A program made the position numbers and the translations under genes. 64,000 nt of DNA from Bacteroidales bacterium UBA6229 (GTDB lineage: Bacteria; Bacteroidota; Bacteroidia; Bacteroidales; F082), in contig DJWN01000025.1 of NCBI GenBank assembly GCA_002440975.1, positions 1 to 64,000 of the forward strand, given 5' to 3'. Shown piece by piece: positions 52,354 to 60,554 of this stretch. Each line of letters starts with the position of its first letter. Position 1 is the stretch's first letter. The notes under the pieces were generated by a model. The model had not been told where the DNA came from, made no database searches, and worked only from the letters and a program-made list of their open reading frames with translations.

Positions 52354-53446
52354 TTAAACATCTTTACCGAATTCCATCAGATAGGCTTTGATAAATCCAT
52401 TCAGATCGCCATCCATAACAGCTTGCACGTTAGATGTTTCGTAACCAGTACGTACATCTTTAACCAACTTATACGGATGCATTACATAGGAACGGATTTG
52501 CGAGCCCCATTCAATTTTTTTCTTGCTGCCTTCTATCACGTCAATAGCTTCCTGTTTTTTGCGCATCTCAATTTCGTAAAGTTGCGATTTTAGCATCTGC
52601 ATGGCTTTTTCGCGATTTTGAAGTTGAGAGCGGGTTTCCTGGCATTCTATCACGAGTCCGGAAGGGGCATGACGCAAGCGAACAGCGGTTTCAACTTTGT
52701 TCACGTTTTGTCCGCCGGGGCCGCTTGATCTGAAGGTGTCCCAACTGATATCGGCCGGACTCACGACGATATCAATATTGTCATCCACAATGGGATACAC
52801 ATAAACAGAAGCAAAAGAGGTATGTCTGCGGTTGGCCGAATCGAAAGGGGAAAGCCGCACTAAGCGGTGTACGCCGTTTTCACTTTTCAGGTTGCCAAAA
52901 GCGTATTCGCCATCAATTTCGAGTGAAACGCTTTTTATTCCGGCCACTTCACCTTCCTGCATATCAAGTTCTTTCACTTTGTGGCCATTGTCTTCGGCCC
53001 ACATCATATACATCCGCATCAGCATCTGCGCCCAGTCCTGGCTTTCGGTACCGCCAGCGCCGGCATTGATGTTGATGATAGCAGGCAGTTTGTCTTCTTC
53101 GCCCGAAAGCATATTCCAGAATTCAAGTTCTTCTATCTGTTTCAGACATTTATCATATGCCTGATCTACTTCAGCTTCGTCAGCATCTCCGCTTTCGAAG
53201 AGCTCCATGCCAATCTCCAATTCTTCAAAGCTCGATTCGGCGGCCTGATAGGCGTCGGTCCAGCGTTTTTTGTCTTTGATTTGTCTGAGTAAGGTTTCGG
53301 CTTTTTTGGGGTCATCCCAAAAATCCGGTGCCTGCGTGCGTTCTTCTTCTTCTCCAATTTCCATCAACTTACGGTCGATGTCAAAGATACCTCCTCAAGG
53401 CTTCTAGCCTCTTACGTAATGCTTTTTTGGATTCGGATTGAATCAT
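52354..53446 (-). CDS. prfB: Peptide chain release factor 2 with programmed +1 frameshift
   Basis: RF2 recognises UGA and UAA stops. The main frame holds the class signature SGPGGQNVNKVE and the SPF stop-recognition tripeptide (RLSPFDSANRRHTS). It is continuous only from the TTG at 53367. The true start is ATG 53446, in a different frame. That frame runs 21 codons to an in-frame TGA at 53383-53381, within AGGAGG-TAT-CTT-TGA-C, the classical autoregulatory frameshift cassette. Ribosomes shift +1 at CTT and continue as Asp-Ile-Asp-Arg. The AGGAGG (53395-53390) is a perfect internal Shine-Dalgarno. Minus-strand TAATTTTG at 53476-53483 fits the promoter. Confidence 0.96.
53381..53395 (-). promoter_or_regulatory. 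prfB programmed frameshift site
   Basis: AGGAGG (53395-53390) is followed by TAT, CTT and the in-frame stop TGA then C. Slippage of the P-site tRNA from CTT to TTT reads past the stop, and low RF2 raises the frequency, giving autoregulation. Confidence 0.92.
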
Positions 53447-53517
53447 TTTTGTTGTTCTTCTTTTGGATTAGTGTACAAAATTAACAAGATTTTGCTTAGC
53501 GGTATTTTTTTGAGTAA

Positions 53518-53982
53518 CTATAAATCCAAGTCGTTGATCAGCTGCCAGATGAGTTGTGGTTGAAATCCTTTTTGAAAGGCATATTGGGCAATTTTTGTCC
53601 GTCTTTTATAGTCATCAGTTTCCTTTATTTTTTTTGATACAAGCACTTTTTGAAGGATTTTTCGATATTCTTCTTCATCAATTTCTGACAAACCGATCTC
53701 TGTCATTAATTCGGGTAAGCCTTTGCTTCGCATACCGGCAATGATTTTGCTTCGCCCCCAGTGGTTGTTGCGCAGTTTTCCAAGCGCATAAGCCCTGGCA
53801 TAACGTTCTTCATTGATCATGTCTTCTTCTTCGAGTTGTCGAATAATCTTATTGCACAATTCATCACTGATCGTCCAGCCTTTTAGTTTGTTTTTTACTT
53901 CCTGGAGTGTGCGTTCCTGATAATCGCAATAATGGCGTGCTTTATCCAGAAAATAGGCGAATGATGCATCCGAATCTGACAT
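53518..53982 (-). CDS. recX: RecX-family regulatory protein
   Basis: A 154-residue helical-repeat protein of the RecX family that limits RecA filament growth. The repeats read ARHYCDYQERTLQEVKNKLK, IIRQLEEEDMINEERYARAY, NHWGRSKIIAGMRSKGL and a final RTKIAQYAFQKGFQPQLIW. recA is not in the window. It stands alone between prfB and the FKBP gene on the same strand. Confidence 0.9.
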   Translation of the reverse strand: MSDSDASFAYFLDKARHYCDYQERTLQEVKNKLKGWTISDELCNKIIRQLEEEDMINEERYARAYALGKLRNNHWGRSKIIAGMRSKGLPELMTEIGLSEIDEEEYRKILQKVLVSKKIKETDDYKRRTKIAQYAFQKGFQPQLIWQLINDLDL

Positions 53983-53996
53983 TTTTCATAGGTTTT

Positions 53997-54449
53997 TTAA
54001 TCGGCAAAATAATGTAATGAAATATCAAAAATCAAAACAGAGTTGGCAGGAATTTTGTCGGATGCCTGATTACCGTAACCCAGTCCGGAAGGAATATAAA
54101 GTGTGATTTTTCCACCTTCGCCGATCAGCGGAATGCCTTGTTGCCAGCCTTTGATGAGTCTATCAAGACTCGTCGTAAAGAACGATCCCTGATCGAAAGG
54201 TTGGCCATTGAGTAGTCTTCCGGCATAACTTACAGTAATTGTTGATGTTGCTGATGGATGGCGTTCATTTCCACTTTCTTTAATTACATAAAACAAGCCC
54301 GAAGCGGTTGATTCAGCAGTGATATTATTTTCTTCCAGATAATTGATTATAAGTTGTTTATCGATGTCGTCCTGATTTACAACCTGCTTTTCTTTGCAGG
54401 ATGAAGCTATCAGGAGGAGAATTAAGACACTTAGAAATAGATTTTTCAT
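53997..54449 (-). CDS. FKBP-type peptidyl-prolyl isomerase lipoprotein
   Basis: A 150-residue lipoprotein. The signal LILLLIASSC places the lipidated Cys at residue 18. A ~35-residue spacer leads to the FKBP domain (TITVSYAGRLLNGQPFDQGS, LIKGWQQGIPLIGEGGKITL, YIPSGLGYGNQASDKIPANS, LIFDISLHYF). Most of the aromatic active-site residues are present. Such proteins include GldI, a gliding FKBP, but nothing here proves that assignment. It is five bases downstream of the sirtuin gene, so co-transcribed. Confidence 0.92.
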   Translation of the reverse strand: MKNLFLSVLILLLIASSCKEKQVVNQDDIDKQLIINYLEENNITAESTASGLFYVIKESGNERHPSATSTITVSYAGRLLNGQPFDQGSFFTTSLDRLIKGWQQGIPLIGEGGKITLYIPSGLGYGNQASDKIPANSVLIFDISLHYFAD

Positions 54450-54453
54450 GGGA

Positions 54454-55137
54454 TTAGTTCAATAATTCATTTACAAATTTAGGCACTCCTGTTGAGGCTT
54501 TTTCTTTGATCAGGCGTATTTTTCTCGTTTGGTAATTGGTGCTTGTTTTGGGGTCGATCAGTGTTATGGGGCAATCATCTGGTGCGTAATTTATCAAGCC
54601 AGCTGCCGGATAAACCATTAAGGATGTTCCAATAACGACCAGATGATCAGCTTTCTGCACCAATTGAATTGCTGGCTCAATAGTTGCCACCATTTCACCA
54701 AACCAAACAATATGTGGCCTGAGTTGTGCGCCTTTTTCGCATTGGTCGCCAAGTTTAAGTTCCCAGCCATCAAGTTCATAAATCAACTCAGGAAATTTGG
54801 TACTTCTCACTTTGCGCAGTTCACCATGCAGATGCAAAACGTTTTTTGAGCCGGCACGTTCGTGCAAATCATCAACATTTTGAGTGACGATTTGCACCTC
54901 ATACTGGCTTTCAAGTTTTACGAGGGATTTATGGGCTTCGTTAGGTTTGTACTCGAGCAATTGTTTTCTTCTGGCATTATAAAAATCCAATACAAGCTGA
55001 GGATTTGATGCCCAGGCTTCAGGAGTTGCAAGTTCTTCAAAACGATGGTTTTGCCATAACCCATCGTCATCCCTAAAGGTTTTGATGCCACTTTCGGCAC
55101 TGATGCCGGCTCCACTTAGTACAACAATTTTTTTCAC
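54454..55137 (-). CDS. SIR2-family NAD-dependent protein deacylase lacking zinc cysteines
   Basis: A 227-residue sirtuin. NAD-binding motifs are GAGISAESGIKTFRDDDGLW and TQNVDDLHERAG, with the catalytic His in LHLHGELRK. The class III pair (Tyr and Arg in FYNARRKQL) favours desuccinylase/demalonylase activity by family analogy. The usual Cys4 zinc ribbon is missing: the first pair is replaced by KVRSTK and the second region (LKLGDQCEKGAQLRPH) has one Cys. Relatives with this VRS pattern are, as I recall, common in Bacteroidota. A minus-strand TAATTTTG lies at 55161-55168. It is followed by the FKBP gene. Confidence 0.93.
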   Translation of the reverse strand: MKKIVVLSGAGISAESGIKTFRDDDGLWQNHRFEELATPEAWASNPQLVLDFYNARRKQLLEYKPNEAHKSLVKLESQYEVQIVTQNVDDLHERAGSKNVLHLHGELRKVRSTKFPELIYELDGWELKLGDQCEKGAQLRPHIVWFGEMVATIEPAIQLVQKADHLVVIGTSLMVYPAAGLINYAPDDCPITLIDPKTSTNYQTRKIRLIKEKASTGVPKFVNELLN

Positions 55138-55189
55138 CTTTTGAAATGGCTTGATGCAAACAAAATTAATGATTTACCGGCTAACCACT

Positions 55190-55222
55190 AAAAAAAACCC
55201 TGCAGAAAAGATCCTACAGGGT
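55190..55222 (-). terminator. Terminator downstream of mdh
   Basis: On the minus strand ACCCTGTAGG/CTGCAGGGT-type arms pair with one mismatch and are followed by T-rich sequence (TTTTTTTAGTGG). It lies 22 bases past the mdh stop. Confidence 0.8.
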
Positions 55223-55243
55223 ATGTAAAAGTTGAGGTAAGAA

Positions 55244-56182
55244 TTAGAATAGCTTCATGTCGTCCAATACCTTCATTACTTTTTGAACAGCTTCTGAAGA
55301 ATCCTGCAGGAGTTTTTTCTCTTCTTTGTTTAATTCTACCTCAATGATTTCTTCAATTCCTTTACGTCCGAGTTTTACCGGAACACCCAGGTAAACATCT
55401 TTCAGGCCGTATTCGCCCTGCAACATGGCACAAACAGGGAACACACGACTTTGATCATCAACGATGGCTTCAACCATTTGGGCAGCAGCAGCCCCGGGAG
55501 CATACCAGGCTGAAGTTCCCATCAGGTTAACGAGTTCGCCACCACCTTTTTTTGTTCTTTCAACGATTTTGTCCAGCTCTTCTTTGCCAAGCAATTCTGT
55601 TACCGGAATACCGCTGATGGAGGTATATCGCGGAAGTGGTACCATGGTGTCGCCGTGGCCGCCCATCAGGAGTGCGTGCACATCAGTTGGGGATACATTG
55701 AGCGCATCCGAAATAAAGGCGCGATAACGAGCCGTATCCAGGGTTCCGGCCATGCCGAATACCTTTCGTGAAGGCTTGTTACTGGCCAGATATGCGGCAT
55801 ATGTCATCACATCAAGAGGATTCGACACAATAATAATGATCGCATCCGGAGAGTATTTCACGGCTTTTTCGGTCACGTCCTTTACGATTGCAGCATTGGT
55901 TTTGATCAAATCGTCGCGCGACATGCCAGGCTTGCGAGGTAAACCAGAGGTAATTACAATAACGCCTGATCCCTTAGTTTTTAAATAATCATTGGTCACG
56001 CCAACCACACGGGTGTTGAAGTGATTAATAGGAGCAGTCTGCCAGATATCGAGTGCTTTTCCTTCGGCTGTTCCTTCTTTGATATCAACAAGTACAACCT
56101 CTTTTGCCAGGTTTTTGTGTGCGATTACATTGGCACAGGTAGCACCTACATTTCCGGCTCCGATAACAGTGATTCTTTCCAT
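55244..56182 (-). CDS. mdh: Malate dehydrogenase
   Basis: A 312-residue NAD-dependent enzyme of the LDH-like MDH type, interconverting malate and oxaloacetate. The Rossmann motif is ITVIGAGNVGATCANV and the adenine-ribose Asp is in VVLVDIKEG. The substrate loop is GLPRKPGMSRDDL (Arg pair), and the active-site His is in LLMGGHGDTMVPL. ISGIPVTELL and TSAWYAPGAAAAQMVEAI are also typical. Minus-strand TATATTTG at 56234-56241 is a candidate -7 element. It is monocistronic. Confidence 0.97.
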   Translation of the reverse strand: MERITVIGAGNVGATCANVIAHKNLAKEVVLVDIKEGTAEGKALDIWQTAPINHFNTRVVGVTNDYLKTKGSGVIVITSGLPRKPGMSRDDLIKTNAAIVKDVTEKAVKYSPDAIIIIVSNPLDVMTYAAYLASNKPSRKVFGMAGTLDTARYRAFISDALNVSPTDVHALLMGGHGDTMVPLPRYTSISGIPVTELLGKEELDKIVERTKKGGGELVNLMGTSAWYAPGAAAAQMVEAIVDDQSRVFPVCAMLQGEYGLKDVYLGVPVKLGRKGIEEIIEVELNKEEKKLLQDSSEAVQKVMKVLDDMKLF

Positions 56183-56292
56183 AACGTTTTTTTAATGAAT
56201 TGTCTTTTAATGAATGTTTGCAGCAACAAGGCACAAATATACATATCTTATTGTTTAATTGTGTCTCACCATATTACTCGATTTCAAAAAAA

Positions 56293-56329
56293 ATCAAAAA
56301 AAACTGCCTCTTTCATTGGGAAGCAGTTT
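56293..56329 (-). terminator. Terminator downstream of the BNR-repeat gene
   Basis: On minus, AAACTGC/GCAGTTT arms with a 15-base interior are followed by TTTTTTTTGATTTTTTTTG. It starts about 23 bases beyond the gene's stop. Confidence 0.8.
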
Positions 56330-56351
56330 TTGAGTTTGGCTTACAAAGTGC

Positions 56352-59300
56352 TTATTTGAGCTTTGGTTTACGTCCGGGAGTGTAAGGTGCACCAAGCTCA
56401 TCCAATTGACTTTCAATGGATGTGAGTTTGTTGTCGATCTGATCTAACTGATCAATTACCGGAGCAAGTTCCTCTTTCAGGATTTTGTAATTCATTATCA
56501 TTGTTTGAGTTGGATCGCCCGAATGTGACCATGTGCCTGATAAAATAGCTCCTAAACGATAGCGCAACGAAACGGGTTCCGGTGGCACTTCTTCAAAGCT
56601 TGCCTGTGGCGAAGTGCCGTTCATTACAAAGTTGATGTCGTGCAACTGGGAAGCAAGTTCGCGGGTTTGTTTTTCCAATGCTGATTGTGGCTCAGTCATC
56701 ATATGAAGCACTTGGCGGATGTTTTCGTTACGATTGTTAATCGTATTAAAATAGCGTGATGTGGCATCATAGGTTTTTCTGATTTCCGTGAGTTCAGCAT
56801 AAAATTGATCTAGTTTTTCCGGATTAGAAACCGGCAAAGTTTTGTTGTTGAGTGTTATAGCTTCGAAACCTACAGGCCCGGCCAAGGGTTTGATTTCGTT
56901 ATCGAAAGCCATAGCCAGTTCAACACTGTATTTGCCTGGTAGCGCAAAATATCCCGAACGATTATTTGCTACAGGATTAAATTTGGCATCGTCATCATCC
57001 TGGGCACGAGGCATTTCATGGCGCAAATCCCAATTTACCCGGTTAAGGCCTTTTAAAGGTTTTTCAAACAAACGGCGCACGGTATTGCCCTCAGCATCGC
57101 GTATGGTAAAGATCAGATAAGGTGCAAGTTGGGCTTCCTCTTCGCGCAGCTGCTCTGTTGTGGGCTGCAGAATTGGCTTGCCTTCTTTGAAAAATTCTTC
57201 TTCCTTTTTAAGTCGTTCCTGTTTTTTTGTTTTGGGTATATCTTTCAGAAAATAAGTGAAAACTGCTCCAAACTCAGGATTTTCAGCGGTATAAAATGTT
57301 GAACCTGAACCATTATGACCGCCGTCATACACAAACATAAGGGCATCTTTTATCGGGAAAATCTGCGCCTCAGTTTCTTTTAACTTTTCAGGTGTAATAT
57401 CCCTGAGCGGACTGTAATTGTCTAGAATATAAAAACCTCGCCCAAAAGTTGCAATCGCCAGATCATGCTCGCGTTGCTGAATGGCGATGTCTTTTACGGC
57501 AATATCCGGAAGGCCGTTGCCTAGTTCAGTCCAGATTTTTCCGCCATCTACGCTTACAAAAAAGCTAAACTCAGTCCCAACAAAAAGCAAATCGGGATTG
57601 ATAAAATCCTGTTCGATGCTGTGAACAGTTTCATCAGGCAGGTTGGCCGAAATAGTTGTCCAGCTCTTGCCTTTGTCTGTACTTTTTAAAACATAAGCCT
57701 TAAAATCGTCATTTTTAAGGTTACTAAAGGTGGCAAAAACAATGTTTTCATCAAATTTGGAAGGAAGCACATCGCTAACGTAGGCATATTCCGGAACACC
57801 AGGAAAGCTGCTTATTTTGTTCCACGTAGCACCATCATCTTCGCTCACCTGAATCAGGCCATCGTCAGTTCCAACGTAGAGCAAACCAGCTTTAAGTGGC
57901 GATTCGGCCAGAGAAACGATGGTTCCCCATTGGGAAGTGGAAAGGTCTTTGGCCACAGCATTTGATGGCCAGTATTTTCCCATTACCGGAAACTGGTTTC
58001 TGTCTTCATCACGGGTGAGATCATCGCTGATCACCTGCCACGAATTTCCCCTGTCGTCTGATTTAAACACCTTGTTGGCGGCCATATAGAGTGTGGTCTT
58101 ATTGTGTTTGCTCAGGAAAAATGGTGCATCCCAATTCCAGCGATAATGTAGTTCGTCTTTTCGTGGTTCTGGTTTGATTTTTACTTTTTCGCCGCTTTTT
58201 TTATCATAGCGGAAAATGTTACCGTATTGATAAGCAGAGTAAACGATGTCGGGATTATCTTCTTCAATGGCCTGCCAAAAACCATCGCCACCCAAAGTTA
58301 CAATCCATTCGCAGCTGCTAACGCCATTTCTGCTGGTATTTTGGCTTGGTCCTCCCAAGCTGTTATTATCCTGTGTGCCACCATAAACCCAATAAAAAGG
58401 TTCGGTATTATCCACATTCACGCGATAAAATTGTGTGACGGGGAGATTGGTTTTGTGGATGTAATGGGTTCCGTTGTCGAAAGTTTCGTAAATGCCGCCA
58501 TCGCCGCCGATCATCCAATGGTTGCTGTCGTTGGGATCAATCCACATGGCATGATCATCCACATGGCGCTCATTCAAACTAATATTGCTCCAGGTTTTTC
58601 CGCCATCGCGCGTAACTTTTGTATAAGTATCCATAGAATAAACCACATCCGGATCATTGGGGTCGCAAACCAATTCGTTATAATATTGGCCACTGCTACT
58701 GTATTTGTTCATTTTTTCGAATGAAGCACCACGATCAGTTGAGCGGAAAAAGCCACTCTGGTCGTCGGCGGCCTCGATAATCAGGTAAACAATATCAGGA
58801 TTCCCTTGCGGAATGGCAATTCCCATGCCTCCCATATGCGCTGATGGCAGTCCTTTGGTTATTATATCAAAGTTTTTGCCGGCATCAGTTGAGCGGTAAA
58901 CGGCTGTTTCGGGGCCTCCGCCAATTTTTGAGAAGAAATGTCTTCTGCGTTGTTCGGAGGTTGCAAAAATGATATCTGGATTTTCGGGATGAAGCAGCAC
59001 GTTATTAACGCCGGTATTTTCTGAAACATCAAGAATTTTTGTCCAGGTTTTGCCTCCATCCTCAGTTTTATAAAGTCCGCGTTCGCCGCCTGGGCCCCAA
59101 ACAGAACCTTCGGCTGCTACATAAACAACATTACTGTTTCGCGGATCAACTTGTATCATCCCAATCTGTCGCGAATCTTTCAGCCCCATGTTTTTCCAGC
59201 TTTTCCCGCTGTCTTCTGTTTTAAAAACACCATTTCCATAGCCCAAGGCGCGCTGATGGTTGTTTTCGCCCGTTCCTGCCCAAACCACATTGGGGTTATT

Positions 59301-59639
59301 GGGATCCATGGCCAGACAGCCAATGGCATAAGAACCATACTTATCGAAAATGGGTTTGAAAGTTGTGCCGTTGTTGTCTGTTTTCCAGATATGTCCGGAT
59401 GAAACAGCTACATAATACTCGCTGTGGTTGTTGGGGTTTACTGCAAAATCAGAGATACGTCCTGAGGTAAATGCCGGCCCGATGTTTCGCCATTTTAATC
59501 CTGAAAGATCTGATGATTTGAGGGTATCAGCAGCTTCTGATTTTTTTTTGTTTCGTTGTGCAATCGCCTGTGATCCGGTAAATATGAAACCGGTCAAGAG
59601 GCTAAAAAGAATTAACAATCGTACATTTGATGTATTCAT
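56352..59639 (-). CDS. Large secreted BNR/VPS10-like beta-propeller protein
   Basis: A 1095-residue exported protein. A signal peptide (about 5-27, FTGSQAIAQ) precedes many sortilin/BNR repeats of the form TxDGGxTW (for example YKTEDGGKTWTKILD, YRSTDAGKNFDII, KVTRDGGKTWSNIS, VSVDGGKIWTELG) over about 45-740, enough for two propellers. The rest is a beta/coil domain with KPLKGLNRVNWDLRHEMP and a C-terminal helical segment ending GAPYTPGRKPKLK. No type IX sorting domain is seen, so it is probably periplasmic or retained by another route. Substrate or partner is unknown; automated names such as glycosyl hydrolase or VPS10-domain protein reflect the propeller only. Confidence 0.82.
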   Translation of the reverse strand: MNTSNVRLLILFSLLTGFIFTGSQAIAQRNKKKSEAADTLKSSDLSGLKWRNIGPAFTSGRISDFAVNPNNHSEYYVAVSSGHIWKTDNNGTTFKPIFDKYGSYAIGCLAMDPNNPNVVWAGTGENNHQRALGYGNGVFKTEDSGKSWKNMGLKDSRQIGMIQVDPRNSNVVYVAAEGSVWGPGGERGLYKTEDGGKTWTKILDVSENTGVNNVLLHPENPDIIFATSEQRRRHFFSKIGGGPETAVYRSTDAGKNFDIITKGLPSAHMGGMGIAIPQGNPDIVYLIIEAADDQSGFFRSTDRGASFEKMNKYSSSGQYYNELVCDPNDPDVVYSMDTYTKVTRDGGKTWSNISLNERHVDDHAMWIDPNDSNHWMIGGDGGIYETFDNGTHYIHKTNLPVTQFYRVNVDNTEPFYWVYGGTQDNNSLGGPSQNTSRNGVSSCEWIVTLGGDGFWQAIEEDNPDIVYSAYQYGNIFRYDKKSGEKVKIKPEPRKDELHYRWNWDAPFFLSKHNKTTLYMAANKVFKSDDRGNSWQVISDDLTRDEDRNQFPVMGKYWPSNAVAKDLSTSQWGTIVSLAESPLKAGLLYVGTDDGLIQVSEDDGATWNKISSFPGVPEYAYVSDVLPSKFDENIVFATFSNLKNDDFKAYVLKSTDKGKSWTTISANLPDETVHSIEQDFINPDLLFVGTEFSFFVSVDGGKIWTELGNGLPDIAVKDIAIQQREHDLAIATFGRGFYILDNYSPLRDITPEKLKETEAQIFPIKDALMFVYDGGHNGSGSTFYTAENPEFGAVFTYFLKDIPKTKKQERLKKEEEFFKEGKPILQPTTEQLREEEAQLAPYLIFTIRDAEGNTVRRLFEKPLKGLNRVNWDLRHEMPRAQDDDDAKFNPVANNRSGYFALPGKYSVELAMAFDNEIKPLAGPVGFEAITLNNKTLPVSNPEKLDQFYAELTEIRKTYDATSRYFNTINNRNENIRQVLHMMTEPQSALEKQTRELASQLHDINFVMNGTSPQASFEEVPPEPVSLRYRLGAILSGTWSHSGDPTQTMIMNYKILKEELAPVIDQLDQIDNKLTSIESQLDELGAPYTPGRKPKLK

Positions 59640-59717
59640 AAACCTGATTTTTGTTTTGTGGTCGAAAGATAGAAAAAAAGCTACATATCATTTGATTGAT
59701 TAAGTTTTCGGAAAAGC

Positions 59718-60554
59718 TTATCCAAGAATTAGACCTTCTTTCAAGATAAACCAAGAAAAGATTAGGCCTGTTGATGCTATCGTGATCAGTAGTAAAGCAG
59801 TGAATAAGTTTGGTTGAGTAGTGGGGGTTTCTGTTTTTAAACTTGCTGTTTTGGTAAAAATTACAGGAATTAAACTTATTAGCATCGAGAGAATTAGCAA
59901 AAAATCTTTGAGCTCAAGTGTATTGAAGTTTACCGTAAGTATCAGAAGGCTACCTATTAAAAAGGGCATTAAAAAGCTATACAAAAAGTTTAAGATTTGT
60001 GTGTTTTTGGTGTTTAGCTGAAACATTTTACCATAGAATAACTTTCCGGCCAAGCTCCCTGCCTTAACTAAAAAAAAGATTGAAATCCCGATTGTTAATG
60101 TTAATGCTACCTGTCTTATCTCCATTACGTTAGCCACCCTAAACAATCCTCTTTGAAGTAAAAGATCTTCGCTCAAAAGGCCAAAAGTAAAATTAAAGCC
60201 ATGCAGAAATACCCATAGATGAAACAGCTGAACCCAGAATTTTTTAGGTTTAAGAATCAGAAAAAGTAAAACACTGATTGTGGCGGCTATGAAACTACTA
60301 ACTGGTTTCGACATGAAGACACTAACGATGGCATCACTGGTCCAAAGCGGATCAGTGTCAGCTATGCCAAATTCCACACCGCTGCCAAACAAGCGAGCCG
60401 GAATGTCGAGATCGTAAGCTATGTATAGTACCGACAAACCTGACAAGAGGTAAACGAAAATATAGGCCAGTAAAAATGCTCCCAGCGATTGCAAAACTAT
60501 TGTCCATCGTAGTTTATTATCTGACTGATTTTCGCCTTGGTCTGGTTTTTTCAT
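59718..60554 (-). CDS. Hypothetical polytopic membrane protein
   Basis: A 278-residue protein with about seven hydrophobic segments (about 20-50, 90-112, 118-140, 150-170, 190-212, 217-235 and 250-275). I recognise no family. The short charged N-terminus (MKKPDQGENQSDNKLRW) overlaps the 3' end of the YgiQ gene by 38 bases in another frame, so the two are likely on one transcript. Its membrane topology suggests a transporter or enzyme, but there is no motif to choose between them. Confidence 0.72.
   Translation of the reverse strand: MKKPDQGENQSDNKLRWTIVLQSLGAFLLAYIFVYLLSGLSVLYIAYDLDIPARLFGSGVEFGIADTDPLWTSDAIVSVFMSKPVSSFIAATISVLLFLILKPKKFWVQLFHLWVFLHGFNFTFGLLSEDLLLQRGLFRVANVMEIRQVALTLTIGISIFFLVKAGSLAGKLFYGKMFQLNTKNTQILNFLYSFLMPFLIGSLLILTVNFNTLELKDFLLILSMLISLIPVIFTKTASLKTETPTTQPNLFTALLLITIASTGLIFSWFILKEGLILG

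Noticed and set aside
53352..53367. TTG/ATG at the start of the main prfB frame as the true start
   Set aside because: An upstream 21-codon frame plus a complete frameshift cassette shows that translation starts at 53446.
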